DNA of 64,000 bases from an uncultured Lachnospiraceae bacterium (GCA_905235745.1 CAJOMN010000022.1:1-64000); one strand, 5' to 3'. Positions 53,585 through 63,299 are shown, counted from the first letter of the stretch. The notes: generated by a model from the sequence alone, not told the origin. Made by a program: numbers and translations.

Positions 53585-56379
53585 TAGCTCCGATCTCTAT
53601 CGTCTATAAGACTTTCCAGTGTCTCGTACAGCCTGTCCGGTTCAACCGGCTTGCTGAGATGCGCATTCATCCCCGCCTGAAGCGAGCGTTCCACATCCTC
53701 ATCAAATGCATTCGCAGTCATGGCTATGATCGGAATGCTCTTCGCATCCGGCCTGTCGAGGTTTCGTATATCCGCAGTAGCTTCGAGTCCGTTCTTTTCG
53801 GGCATTCTGACATCCATGAGTATAGCGTCATAGTAATATCCGGGGCTGGCAGCATATTTATCGACAACGATCTTTCCGTTCTCCGCGCATTCTACTGTCA
53901 TCTGCCGCATCTCCAGCAGAGTCTTCATGATCTCCGCGTTGATGGCAACATCCTCTGCCAGAAGGATCCTCTTTCCGGCAAGGTCAGCCTTACGCTGCTC
54001 ATGGCTTTCGGATGCCTGTCTGCGCGACAATGCCTGCTTGTATTCGCCCATAACGTCTGATGAGATAAGAGGCTTTGCCATAAAGCCGTCCACGCCTGCT
54101 TCAAGAGCCTCGTCGACTACATCCTCCCAGTCATAAGATGTCAGTATGACTATTACTGATTCTTCGCTGTACAGCTCCCTGATCCGTCTTGTCACATCCA
54201 CGCCGTCCTGTCCGGGCATCTTCCAGTCTACAAGTATCAGATTGTAGAATTCGCGGCGGGCATGCCGCAGCTCTATAAGCTTAAGCGCTTCCTCTCCGCC
54301 GATGGCCGTCTCACCCTTGACTCCTATCTCACTGAGGACGAGCTTCGCGTGTTCACATGCTATCGGATCATCATCAATGATAAGCACATCCATATCCTGG
54401 GGATTCAGGTTGAGCAAATTATCACCCTTGAGCTTGCTGTCACTTAGGGTGATCGTAACCGTAAATTCCGTACCGGCACCTTTCTTACTCTTTACCGTAA
54501 TGTTGCCGTTCATCATTTCGACGATACTCTTGGTGATCGCCATTCCGAGGCCGGTGCTTCCGTATTTATTGGCTTTGTTCACATCCTCCTGACTGAATGC
54601 ATCAAATACCCTCGGCAGGTAGCTTTCGTCCATCCCTATCCCGGTATCCTTCATAATGAAGCGGAGCGTGGATCTGCCCTCATACTGTGCGGTCCGCTCC
54701 ACTATAAATGACACGGTTCCGCCTGCCGGCGTAAACTTCACCGAATTGCCGAGAATGTTGATGATGACCTGTTTGAGCTTCATATCATCACCTATGTAGT
54801 AATCACTCACATCCCCGATGATCCGGAAATCATATGTCAGTCCGTTGTCATCGCACTGACCGTTGATCATCGTATTTATCTGATCGAGCATTTCACGGAA
54901 TGAAAACTCTTCATTCTTGATCGTCATCCTGCCGCTCTCTATACGGCTCATATCCAGTATATCGTTGATGAGCTCCAGCAGATGCTTTGCGCTTGCGTCG
55001 ATCTTTTCCAGATACTCCCTCGTCGATGCCGGAAGATCGGGATCCTTTAATGCTATACTGTCAAGACCTATGATAGCGTTCATGGGAGTCCTGATCTCAT
55101 GGCTCATGCTTGACAGGAATGATGTCTTTGCCGCGTTTGCATCCTCTGCCTCTTTCAGTGCGTTTGACAACAGCTCGTTCCGCTCCTGCTGCTCCTTTAT
55201 CACCGCAGTCACATCCGACTTCATCAGTACGTAGAATCTGGCTTCTTTGTTTACCATGTAGAACACAAATCTTTTGTGGAAGACCTCACCGTCTATCTCA
55301 CAGACGATATGAGTCTCGTAATGATCCTGACTGTCAAGCGCACTTTCAACTGTTTCCGGCAGAAGCGATCTGGCCATCTCTTCCTTTTCCTCATCCGTGC
55401 CGTGCAGTACCGGTATTACCTGATCGTTTATATACTGCTTGTAATGTCCTTTCCTGGCCTTGGGGAAAATACTTCCTTTCTGGATATGCTCCGCATCACC
55501 GATCACGACCCCGTATTCTCCGTCAATAACATACGTGATCATGTCATATTGTTCCACGAGAGCTTTGGTCTGGACGACCTGGTTCACCATTTCCTCGGTA
55601 TAATCGTATTCGGTAAAGAATGATATGATATCCCCGGATGTCGGCTCCTGTCTGATATTCTCCGTTACCTTCACAAAGCATTTGCGGCCGCTTCTTCTCT
55701 GCGTATAGAAGTAATCACTCATATATGTCGTTCCGTTATTGAATGCCTCTATCAGCGCAGGGGCGGAAAATCGCTCCGCAAATCTCTTCTGATCCGATTC
55801 AAGTGGGAAGAACTGATTCCATTCGGAAAGATGGTCGGCACCGGGAGTAGGATCAAACGGGAATGCATCCGAGCCTCTGATATCCTCCATAACATCTGTC
55901 GTAAGATCCACTCTCAGAAATGTCAGCGCACCGTGCGACAGGCTTTCCAGGTCCGCAACGGTGCTCTTATACATACGTTCGATCTGAGCCTGGCTCTCCT
56001 TGATCTCTGTCACATCGGTATATGTGCAGTATGCATAGAGTACACCATCTTCCTCTACAAACGCATAATGGATGTTTACCCAGACAGTATTGCCCTTCAG
56101 CGTATATTTTCTGACGGTGAGGCTGTTTCCGCCGTCCCTTGTCGTATGATTTTTGAACAGATAACCCACATCATCCCGGTCGTCCGGATGGATGGTACTC
56201 ATCGTACCTCCTGACTCCTTCCGGATAAACTCTTCCTCCGTGCCCTCCATCATTTCGGAGAACTCTTTGGAACACCAGATCGGATAATAGGTGCCGTCAT
56301 CCTCAACACGCATTAATACCGCATTGTTGTCAAAAGAATCAAACAAATTCTGATAGAAATCCGTCTTAAAACTTAACAT
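53584..56379 (-). CDS. PAS hybrid histidine kinase with two receiver domains
   Basis: 931 residues, no membrane helix. Order: PAS (about 8-125, ending YCTYTDVTEIKES), a second and third PAS-like region (145-395), coiled coil, HisKA with H427 in MSHEIRTPMN, HATPase (N box NILGNSVKFTP, DTGIGMD, GSTGLGMAI), REC1 (664-785, D718 in LVDWKMPG) and REC2 (803-925, D856 in LMDVRMPE). Soluble, so it senses an internal cue. No DNA-binding or HPT domain; the HPT in neighbouring proteins could complete the relay. 12 bp after the upstream kinase gene. Confidence 0.93.
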   Translation of the reverse strand: MLSFKTDFYQNLFDSFDNNAVLMRVEDDGTYYPIWCSKEFSEMMEGTEEEFIRKESGGTMSTIHPDDRDDVGYLFKNHTTRDGGNSLTVRKYTLKGNTVWVNIHYAFVEEDGVLYAYCTYTDVTEIKESQAQIERMYKSTVADLESLSHGALTFLRVDLTTDVMEDIRGSDAFPFDPTPGADHLSEWNQFFPLESDQKRFAERFSAPALIEAFNNGTTYMSDYFYTQRRSGRKCFVKVTENIRQEPTSGDIISFFTEYDYTEEMVNQVVQTKALVEQYDMITYVIDGEYGVVIGDAEHIQKGSIFPKARKGHYKQYINDQVIPVLHGTDEEKEEMARSLLPETVESALDSQDHYETHIVCEIDGEVFHKRFVFYMVNKEARFYVLMKSDVTAVIKEQQERNELLSNALKEAEDANAAKTSFLSSMSHEIRTPMNAIIGLDSIALKDPDLPASTREYLEKIDASAKHLLELINDILDMSRIESGRMTIKNEEFSFREMLDQINTMINGQCDDNGLTYDFRIIGDVSDYYIGDDMKLKQVIINILGNSVKFTPAGGTVSFIVERTAQYEGRSTLRFIMKDTGIGMDESYLPRVFDAFSQEDVNKANKYGSTGLGMAITKSIVEMMNGNITVKSKKGAGTEFTVTITLSDSKLKGDNLLNLNPQDMDVLIIDDDPIACEHAKLVLSEIGVKGETAIGGEEALKLIELRHARREFYNLILVDWKMPGQDGVDVTRRIRELYSEESVIVILTSYDWEDVVDEALEAGVDGFMAKPLISSDVMGEYKQALSRRQASESHEQRKADLAGKRILLAEDVAINAEIMKTLLEMRQMTVECAENGKIVVDKYAASPGYYYDAILMDVRMPEKNGLEATADIRNLDRPDAKSIPIIAMTANAFDEDVERSLQAGMNAHLSKPVEPDRLYETLESLIDDRDRS

Positions 56380-56391
56380 ATCTCCTGTTCC

Positions 56392-58935
56392 TCAATCCTT
56401 GTGATTTGTTGTAAGCGCTGCCCTCAGCCAGTTCCCCAGCTCGCGGTAATCCTGCAGGAACGAATCCGTATGATCACGTATATAGTTGTCATCACCGTCA
56501 CGGCCTGCCTTTTCCAGAGCCTGCGCCTGCCCTGATATCCCGACTGCCCCGATCGCCTTTGACGTGCTCTTGAGGGAATGTACCATCGTGATATATGTTT
56601 CCATATTCCCGGAGGTATACGCTTTTTCTATATCCTCCGCTTTTCTTGCGATCGAAGCCTCATATATCTCCAATGCTTCCATATAGTCTTCCGCGTCGCC
56701 GCAGTATTCCAGCCCCTGCGCCGGATCTATCGTATCTATGTGGAAGATCAGGGGATTCAGCTTGCGCAGTTCACTGTCTGACGTCGTCTCTTCTGCGCCT
56801 ACCCTGCGCACCTTATCGGGCGGAAGATATTTCAGCATCATCGCCTCCATCTCGCCGATGTTTACCGGTTTGGACAGATAATCGGTAAATCCCGCAGTAA
56901 GCATCTTCTCTTTGTCTCCGAGGACCGCACTTGCCGTAAGACATATGATCGGCACCCCGGCGGCCTTCGCGGGGTACAGCTCCTTCAGTTTTGCCAGCGT
57001 CTCTATCCCGTTCATCAGCGGCATGCGGTAATCAAGGAAAACCATATCGTAATCTTCCTCTCCGAACTTCCTGATGCATTCCGCACCGCTTGCGGCAGTC
57101 TGGATCTGCACTCCCGTATGCTTCAGAAGGCCTACGATAACCTTCAGGTTCAGCGGAGTGTCATCAACTATCAGTACATTTGCGCCCGATGCGACAAAAA
57201 CGTCCCTCTTAATCTGTGCCTCGTCTATATCATTGATAGATTGACCCAATGGGTCAAAATCACCGACCGGGGTATTATCGGTTACCTTTTGCGAAATGGT
57301 GAAATAGAAGTTCGAACCTTTCCCGTATTCGCTGTCAACGCAAAGTGTGCTGCCCATCATTTCAAGCATCTGGTATGTAATGGCAAGGCCAAGCCCTGTT
57401 CCCTCTATGCTCCGGTTCTTCTTGACATCGAGCCGGTCGAACGCCGAAAAGAGCAGCTCTCTTTCCTCTTCCTTGATGCCGATCCCGGTATCCTGTACGG
57501 AAAAATAGATGTCTGCCGTATCTTCCCGGGAGGAGATGACCCTGCACACGAGAGTAACCGTGCCTTCCTCGGTATATTTGATGGCATTTGACAACAGATT
57601 GGTGAGTATCTGCTTGAGTCTCAGCTCGTCTCCGAAGAGTACCGAGGGAAGGAGCGGATCTATCTCGTATTTCAGTGCTATTCCCTTTTCCTGGGCGCGA
57701 AGCCTCGTCAGATTGGCAGCTCCGCTCAGAAGATCCCTGATGTTGTAATCCGCGTTTACAAGTTCCATCTTCCCGGCTTCTATCTTGGAAAAATCAAGTA
57801 TGTCATTGATGATCCCAAGCAGACTGTTGCCTGCCTTGTCAATATTGTCGGCATAATCCTGTATGGTTTTGTCACTGCTTTCTCTGCGTATCAGTTCATT
57901 CATGCCAAGAATGGCGGTGATGGGAGTGCGGATCTCATGGCTCATGTTGGACAGGAAGTTGGACTTGGCATTATTGGCTTCCTCGGCAGCCCGCAGCGCC
58001 TCGCGAAGATTTTCGCTTTGCTCGAGGAGCTTTTCCTGCAGTGCGATCTTTTCCTGCAGCTCCTGCTCCCTCGCCTTCGCCTCCGCTTCGGCGGATTTGA
58101 TCCTCGTCATCTCCGTCACGTCAACGCACATACCGAGAGTACACAGCTTGCCGTCGGCATCGGTGAACTTCATCTTGGTAGTCTGGAAGTTTCTTGGCGC
58201 ACCCGCTGCGTCCGGCACGTCCTCAAAGAATATATAAGGCTCGTCCATGCTGATGGCTTTTCTGTCATCATCGGCAAAATGAGCTGCGGTTTCCTGATCA
58301 AATATCTCAAAATCCGTTAGTCCTATCACCTCATTGGGATCCGACTTGCCCGCATATTCCGCAAAAGACTGGTTGCATGCCAAATATCTGCCTGTTGCGG
58401 CATCCTTGGAAAAGCTCATGGCAGGCATGTTGGTCAGAAGGGATGCGACCGAGCCCATGAGTTCCGCAAGCTTTGCGGCGTTCTCGACCTCCTCCACCAG
58501 ACGCTCATGCTCGGCATCCATCTTTTCTTTTTTCTCGGTTATATCCGATATAAATACATGGTAAACACCGCCGAATGCCTCAGTATCGCTGAAATGTCCG
58601 AAATCATCCACCCATCTGACAGTGCCGTCCTTACGGATGATACGGTATTCGACGTAATCCATGTCGTCATCGTTTTCCTTGATCTGGTCATTGATGGAGC
58701 TGGATATGGCAGCATAATCATCGGGATGCACCATACCTTTAAATGTGTATCCCGTCAGCTCCTTGAATTCGTCAAGATCCCTGCAGCCGAATATATCCAG
58801 CACGGTATGATTGACATAGAGCATTTCCTCGGGCTCTTGGGCTTTGTATATAAAAAAGCCGCCGGGCATATGCTTCCCGATCTGCTCGACAAAACCAAGA
58901 TTAGTTTCATTCAGTTGAAAATCTTCTCCGGACAT
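56392..58935 (-). CDS. PAS-PAS hybrid histidine kinase with REC and HPT domains
   Basis: 847 residues, soluble. PAS1 (about 15-135), PAS2 (165-278), coiled coil, HisKA with H333 in MSHEIRTPIT, HATPase (NLLSNAIKYTEEG, DTGIGIKEE, GTGLGLAI), REC (585-700, D635 in VFLDYRMPL) and C-terminal HPT with H786 in MVHSLKSTSKAIG. A complete His-Asp-His chain in one protein, similar in layout to ArcB/BarA but without membrane anchors. 15 bp after the single REC gene. Confidence 0.93.
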   Translation of the reverse strand: MSGEDFQLNETNLGFVEQIGKHMPGGFFIYKAQEPEEMLYVNHTVLDIFGCRDLDEFKELTGYTFKGMVHPDDYAAISSSINDQIKENDDDMDYVEYRIIRKDGTVRWVDDFGHFSDTEAFGGVYHVFISDITEKKEKMDAEHERLVEEVENAAKLAELMGSVASLLTNMPAMSFSKDAATGRYLACNQSFAEYAGKSDPNEVIGLTDFEIFDQETAAHFADDDRKAISMDEPYIFFEDVPDAAGAPRNFQTTKMKFTDADGKLCTLGMCVDVTEMTRIKSAEAEAKAREQELQEKIALQEKLLEQSENLREALRAAEEANNAKSNFLSNMSHEIRTPITAILGMNELIRRESSDKTIQDYADNIDKAGNSLLGIINDILDFSKIEAGKMELVNADYNIRDLLSGAANLTRLRAQEKGIALKYEIDPLLPSVLFGDELRLKQILTNLLSNAIKYTEEGTVTLVCRVISSREDTADIYFSVQDTGIGIKEEERELLFSAFDRLDVKKNRSIEGTGLGLAITYQMLEMMGSTLCVDSEYGKGSNFYFTISQKVTDNTPVGDFDPLGQSINDIDEAQIKRDVFVASGANVLIVDDTPLNLKVIVGLLKHTGVQIQTAASGAECIRKFGEEDYDMVFLDYRMPLMNGIETLAKLKELYPAKAAGVPIICLTASAVLGDKEKMLTAGFTDYLSKPVNIGEMEAMMLKYLPPDKVRRVGAEETTSDSELRKLNPLIFHIDTIDPAQGLEYCGDAEDYMEALEIYEASIARKAEDIEKAYTSGNMETYITMVHSLKSTSKAIGAVGISGQAQALEKAGRDGDDNYIRDHTDSFLQDYRELGNWLRAALTTNHKD

Positions 58936-58950
58936 TTCTTCACCCTCCGA

Positions 58951-59319
58951 CTATGCAAAATAATCTGCCAGGGTATCTAATATCTTCTGCTTTCCTCCGG
59001 ACTTGGAGATATACCCTGCCGGATTCAGCGCTCCGGCATCTGCCTGCGCCGTATCATCATCCATGCCCGTCAGAAACATCACCGGTACTGCCGCCGTATC
59101 CTCTGCGCTTCTGATCGCACGCAGCGTTTCGATCCCGTCCATCCCCGGCATTGACAGATCCATAAGTACCAGATCGAAGCTTCCCCCGCCTATCATCTGC
59201 AGCGCCTCCTGACCGGACAGGGCGCACTTAACATCGTATCCTGCCTTTGCGAGCCATCTCGATGTGAGCATCAGCATATCCTCGTCATCATCAACCAGCA
59301 GTATCTTCTTATCCGGCAT
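58951..59319 (-). CDS. Single-domain response regulator (REC only)
   Basis: 122 residues, one receiver domain: acidic pocket VDDDED (9-14), phosphoacceptor D54 in LVLMDLSMPGMDG, Thr in FLTGMDD, Lys in YISKSGG. No output domain, like CheY or Spo0F, so it may pass phosphate to an HPT or bind a partner. Its ATG overlaps the stop of the upstream kinase gene (TAATG), so the two are co-translated. Confidence 0.93.
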   Translation of the reverse strand: MPDKKILLVDDDEDMLMLTSRWLAKAGYDVKCALSGQEALQMIGGGSFDLVLMDLSMPGMDGIETLRAIRSAEDTAAVPVMFLTGMDDDTAQADAGALNPAGYISKSGGKQKILDTLADYFA

Positions 59320-60980
59320 TATATCTCCTCCTGTTCCAGAACCCTCTCAAGCATCCCGAATAGAGCATCAGGCTCCACAGGCTTGGTCAGGTGTGCATTC
59401 ATTCCGGCATCTATCGACAGCCGCACATCCTCGTCAAAGGCGTTGGCAGTCATTGCTATGATAGGGATAGATTTCGCATCCTCCCTGTCCATTGCCCTGA
59501 TCTCTTTTGTGGCTTCAAGCCCGTTCAGTATAGGCATGCGAATATCCATCAGAATGGCGTCATAGTAGTTCTCACTGCTCTCCCTGAACATATCCACTAC
59601 AAGCTCGCCGTTCTCCGCGTGATCCATATCAACATCCCTCATGCGAAGTATCTGCTTCATTATCTCCGCATTGATGGTCATATCCTCCGCGAGAAGTACG
59701 CGCCGCCCGGCGATCGAAGCCTTCTTTTTCCTGTTCTCATAACCGGATGCAAGCATGATGTTCTGGATCTGACCGAGAATGCTCTTCTTGAAGAACGGTT
59801 TGGACATGAATCCGTCGACTCCCGCCTTGATAGCCTCATCCACGATCTCATCCCAGTTATAGGTGGTCAATATTATCGTATAATCCTCATCTTTGAATTT
59901 ATCCCTGAAGCGTCTTGTCGTCTCGATGCCGTCCATTTCCGGCATTTTCCAGTCCATCAGAACGAGATTGTACGCATCCTGCCTTGCGAGATGATTTTCA
60001 AACTGCTCGAGTCCCTGGCTTCCGGACAGGCAGTAATCGGAGCTTACGCCGATACGGTTAAGTATCATTGCGGCATGCTCGCAGGCGGTTATGTCATCGT
60101 CAATGATAAGGGCGTGAATCTGTCCCGGAGGCAGCTTGTTGTCTGCTTCCGATGCCTTAGCGACGCGTCCGAGCGGAACGCACAGTGTAAATTCCGATCC
60201 CTTTCCCTTTTCCGACTCGACCGTAATCGTGCCGTTCATAGCGTCCACGATGTTCTTGGTGATCGCCATTCCCAGTCCGGAACCGCCGTACTCGCTCTTC
60301 ACACCGTCATTTTCCATTGCAAAGGCATCAAATATCTTCGGCACAAATTCCTTGTCCATACCGACGCCCGTATCCTTTATGACGAACCGCATTACGGCTT
60401 TCTCGAGGGACTCTTCGGCAAGATCCACATTAAAGGTAATGCTTCCCTTGACAGGGGTAAACTTGACCGCGTTCCCGAGAATGTTGATGATGACCTGCTT
60501 CAGCTTCATCTCATCTCCGATGTACGTATCATCAAGCCGGCACGATACACGGCAGTCATAGACGAGCCCTTTGTCGTTGCACTGCGAGCCTATCATTGTA
60601 TTGATCTGCTCTAACATATCTCCGAATGAGAACTCCTCATTTTTGATAGTCATACCTCCGGATTCAATGCGGCTCATGTCCAGTATATCGTTGATGAGCG
60701 ACAGGAGATGTCTCGCACTCGCACCTATCTTGACCAGATAATCCCTCGTCGCATCGTCCAGATCGGGGTTTTTCAGGGCAATATTATCAAGACCGATGAT
60801 GACGTTCATCGGTGTGCGTATCTCGTGACTCATATTTGACAAAAACACGGTTTTGGCTGCGTTTGATTTTTCCGCCTCTTTCAGCGCTATTGCAAGCTGG
60901 CGGTTTCTCTCCTGCTCCTGCTCCAGGATATCCTGTATCGCATCTTCCGAGCCGGGGTGCCTCATATTGGCATCATCCAT
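59319..60980 (-). CDS. Hybrid histidine kinase core with two receivers, no sensor domain
   Basis: 553 residues. After a 35-residue coiled coil it goes directly into HisKA (H52 in MSHEIRTPMN), HATPase (NILGNAVKFTP, DTGVGMD, GGSGLGMAI), REC1 (288-405, D343 in LMDWKMPE) and REC2 (425-545, D479 in LMDIRMPI). Closely similar to the C-terminal two thirds of the 53584-56379 kinase, so the two are paralogues; this one lacks PAS input and must be controlled by a partner protein or through its receivers. Confidence 0.93.
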   Translation of the reverse strand: MDDANMRHPGSEDAIQDILEQEQERNRQLAIALKEAEKSNAAKTVFLSNMSHEIRTPMNVIIGLDNIALKNPDLDDATRDYLVKIGASARHLLSLINDILDMSRIESGGMTIKNEEFSFGDMLEQINTMIGSQCNDKGLVYDCRVSCRLDDTYIGDEMKLKQVIINILGNAVKFTPVKGSITFNVDLAEESLEKAVMRFVIKDTGVGMDKEFVPKIFDAFAMENDGVKSEYGGSGLGMAITKNIVDAMNGTITVESEKGKGSEFTLCVPLGRVAKASEADNKLPPGQIHALIIDDDITACEHAAMILNRIGVSSDYCLSGSQGLEQFENHLARQDAYNLVLMDWKMPEMDGIETTRRFRDKFKDEDYTIILTTYNWDEIVDEAIKAGVDGFMSKPFFKKSILGQIQNIMLASGYENRKKKASIAGRRVLLAEDMTINAEIMKQILRMRDVDMDHAENGELVVDMFRESSENYYDAILMDIRMPILNGLEATKEIRAMDREDAKSIPIIAMTANAFDEDVRLSIDAGMNAHLTKPVEPDALFGMLERVLEQEEI

Positions 60981-61005
60981 TTCACGTCCTCCTGTCTACG
61001 TATGT

Positions 61006-62625
61006 TTAAGGAATGGTCTCCGTATAATTCCTTGCGAAAAATCTGTCCAGAAAATCAAGAAGCTCCGTTTTGGGCGTTGACTTCAGGAAATAACCGTCCG
61101 GCTTTCTTTCCAGTATCCTCACCACGTTATCGCGTTCGCTTTTACTGGTGAAGAACACGATCGGTACCATCCCGCATTTCGGATCGCTCCTAATCCTCTG
61201 CATGACCTCGTACCCGTCCATTTCCGGCATCTCATAATCCAGAAGGATAAGATCCGGCTCCGAGCTTGTCAGGAACAGGAGCGCATCCTCTCCCGACCGT
61301 GCGCAGTCCACTTTGTAGATCGGTCTCAGCCACTTTTCCATGATGGTCAGAAAATCAATATCATCATCAACTACGAGAATGGACTTTCTTCTGCGCAGCT
61401 CATGCAATGCATCATAATAGTCCGATATATCCTGGACAAAACGGTTCATATCCACCGGGCGCTCATATGACGCGCGGATATATTCGGCAAGAGGTATCCT
61501 CTGTGCATTGCCGATATCCTCGGCCTTTCCGGTCAGGATATATATCTTCCTGTCGTCACGGCTGACCTCGGACAGGTAATTGCTTATCGTATAGACATCG
61601 CCCGCATCGCCCTCCGGATAATAGACCACGATGTCTCCGTCCTGCCGGTGCGCGAGTATATCTGTCATGTCAGCTTCGGCATGCGCGACATGAAATCCTG
61701 CATTTTCCAGAGAATTAATGATGCTCTTACCGACCACACCGTTATCGTTTCCCACATACAGCAGCCTGCGGGTGCCCTGAGCGGGTGCAGACTCATCGCT
61801 TATCGTATTCTTTGCCTTATTGCCTGTTTTGGTAAGCAGCGGATCAAACATGCGATACTGCTCTAACAATGAGCCGGTTTCATCCTTTAGCCTCTCATAA
61901 TGCTCCTGCTTGCCTTCGTATTCAAGCTCCGCCGCATGCTCTGCCAGTTCCGACGCGCCTACCAGCCTTGCCATACTCTTCAGGGAGTGAACCCTGATCA
62001 CATACAGGCTCCAGTTTTCCTCGCGGGCAAGCTCCTCAATATCATCTGCCTTCGAAGATATCGATCCGGCAAAGACCGACAGCGCATCCATATAGTCGTC
62101 TGCCGTCTCGCAGTTTTCTATTCCCTTCCTGAGATCCAGCTTCGGAACGGTCTTGAGCCACTCCGGAAGCTTCGCAAGTTCATGCTCCGTCCGGTCTTTT
62201 TCCCGGCCGGTATCCGGAAGCTTCAGATCATATCCGGGCAGATATTTATCAAGAATAGCCGTCAGTTCCTCCGGCTGTACCGGTTTGATGAGAACATCCG
62301 CAAAGCCGGCTGCCTTGTAGAGGTTGATGTTATCCCTGCCGGCCTCGGTAGTGTGGCATACGACGGGTATCTCGACCGCATCCTTCCTGAACATCTCCTT
62401 GAGCTGTACCAGAGCATCCACACCGTCCAGTCCCGGCATCCGGTGATCCATCAGTATCAGGTCGTATCTGTTCTTGCTGCATAGTTCGAGGCATTCGCCG
62501 CCGTCGCCCGCCGCATCGCACGCGATACCATGTGCGGAAAGGAGCGAAGACAGTATTGTCCGGTTGACGAGCATATCGTCTACGACAAGCACTCTCGCTT
62601 TTGACTTGTTACTCTCTGCAGGCAT
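61006..62625 (-). CDS. REC-HPT-(degenerate REC)-REC phosphorelay protein
   Basis: 539 residues; ATG at 62623-62625 (MPAESNKSKARVLVVDDMLV) after AGAGGAGAG. REC1 has D60 in LILMDHRMPG. An HPT domain has H213 in RVHSLKSMARLVG. A third region (286-405, RRLLYVGNDNGVVGKSIINS to ASYERPVD) has the receiver fold but Tyr335/Tyr336 (DIVVYYPEG) at the phosphoacceptor place and Arg for the conserved Lys. REC2 (415-535) has D463 in LILLDYEMPEMDG. No kinase, DNA-binding or enzyme domain: a shuttle or hub. First gene of the operon. Confidence 0.92.
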   Translation of the reverse strand: MPAESNKSKARVLVVDDMLVNRTILSSLLSAHGIACDAAGDGGECLELCSKNRYDLILMDHRMPGLDGVDALVQLKEMFRKDAVEIPVVCHTTEAGRDNINLYKAAGFADVLIKPVQPEELTAILDKYLPGYDLKLPDTGREKDRTEHELAKLPEWLKTVPKLDLRKGIENCETADDYMDALSVFAGSISSKADDIEELAREENWSLYVIRVHSLKSMARLVGASELAEHAAELEYEGKQEHYERLKDETGSLLEQYRMFDPLLTKTGNKAKNTISDESAPAQGTRRLLYVGNDNGVVGKSIINSLENAGFHVAHAEADMTDILAHRQDGDIVVYYPEGDAGDVYTISNYLSEVSRDDRKIYILTGKAEDIGNAQRIPLAEYIRASYERPVDMNRFVQDISDYYDALHELRRRKSILVVDDDIDFLTIMEKWLRPIYKVDCARSGEDALLFLTSSEPDLILLDYEMPEMDGYEVMQRIRSDPKCGMVPIVFFTSKSERDNVVRILERKPDGYFLKSTPKTELLDFLDRFFARNYTETIP

Positions 62626-62662
62626 CGGATCTCTCCTCTTGAATTTCTTCACTATATAATGC

Positions 62663-62711
62663 TTCACATTCCGATGTGAAAAGTATAGAAAAAAACGCGG
62701 CTTATTGTCAA
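62663..62711 (-). promoter_or_regulatory. Promoter and operator of the phosphorelay operon
   Basis: Minus-strand TTGACA (62706-62711), 18 bp, TATACT (62682-62687). Right after the -10, TTCACAT (62663-62669) and ATGTGAA (62674-62680) form a palindrome covering the predicted start of transcription, a likely repressor site. Confidence 0.7.
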
Positions 62712-62727
62712 GGATTGTGACAAAAGG

Positions 62728-62754
62728 TGACAAAAGGGACGGTTCTTTTTGTCA
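62728..62754. repeat. REP-like palindrome
   Basis: TGACAAAA (62728-62735) and TTTTGTCA (62747-62754) around GGGACGGTTC. The form GGGACGGTTCTTTTTGTCA resembles a palindrome that recurs in many clostridial genomes beside Y1 transposase relics (from memory, not searched). Confidence 0.5.
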
Positions 62755-62804
62755 TCCTCGTCTTGCGCTTATTACAATCAATGCGATAAGTTCCACGAGC
62801 ATCG

Positions 62805-63148
62805 CAGATAGCAACATGGAGACCATCTGCTTGCCCTTAACGCATCCATTGAAGCCGCAAGAGCGGGTGATGCCGGCAGAGGTTTTGCTGTGGTAGCCTA
62901 GGGGATTGGCAAACTTGCCACGGAAAGCTCCAATACTGCCGAAGAGATCAGGAATGAGATGCAGAACCTCTTGAAAAATTCAGATGAGGCGGCACAGAAA
63001 ACGGATGAGATCGTCGCTATAGGCAAGGACGTGACCTCAGTGCTTGCCGAAACAGTAGAAACCGTTAACACGCTCATCGAAGGGGTCAACGAGACTGGAT
63101 GACACAGCAGAAGGGCTGAACGAGGATCTGGCCTTCTTCAAGCTCTGA
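62805..63148 (+). pseudogene. 3' relic of a methyl-accepting chemotaxis protein
   Basis: One frame reads [20 protein letters not shown] and AVVA, then a TAG, then GIGKLATESSNTAEEIRNEM and on to a TGA, with a shift near 63095-63105 into DDTAEGLNEDLAFFKL. This is the signalling tip and C-terminus of a chemoreceptor, with the 5' part missing, an in-frame stop and a frameshift. Not derived directly from the receptor at 259-2289, whose tip differs ([14 protein letters not shown]). Confidence 0.85.
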
Positions 63149-63189
63149 TTGCCGGAATAACCGCCACCGCTCTGTAACGCCAGTTCATA

Positions 63190-63285
63190 TTGCGCCCGAT
63201 AGGGTATAATATGAATTGTCGAATTCTTTTTTATACCCTACGAGGTATAATCTAATCAGAATTATTGCAATCATACCCGATAGGG
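63190..63285. promoter_or_regulatory. Likely HipB operator repeats
   Basis: GATAGGGTATA (63199-63209), TATACCCTA with GAGGTATA (63232-63249) and GATAGGGTGTATA (63278-63290) recur in alternating orientation just upstream of hipB, as expected of autoregulated toxin-antitoxin promoters. Confidence 0.55.
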
Positions 63286-63299
63286 TGTATATTCTTCTT

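Noticed and set aside
59391-60614. 407-codon open frame opposite the sensor-less hybrid kinase
   Set aside because: Unusually long, but it mirrors a conserved kinase and has no ribosome site or known motifs.
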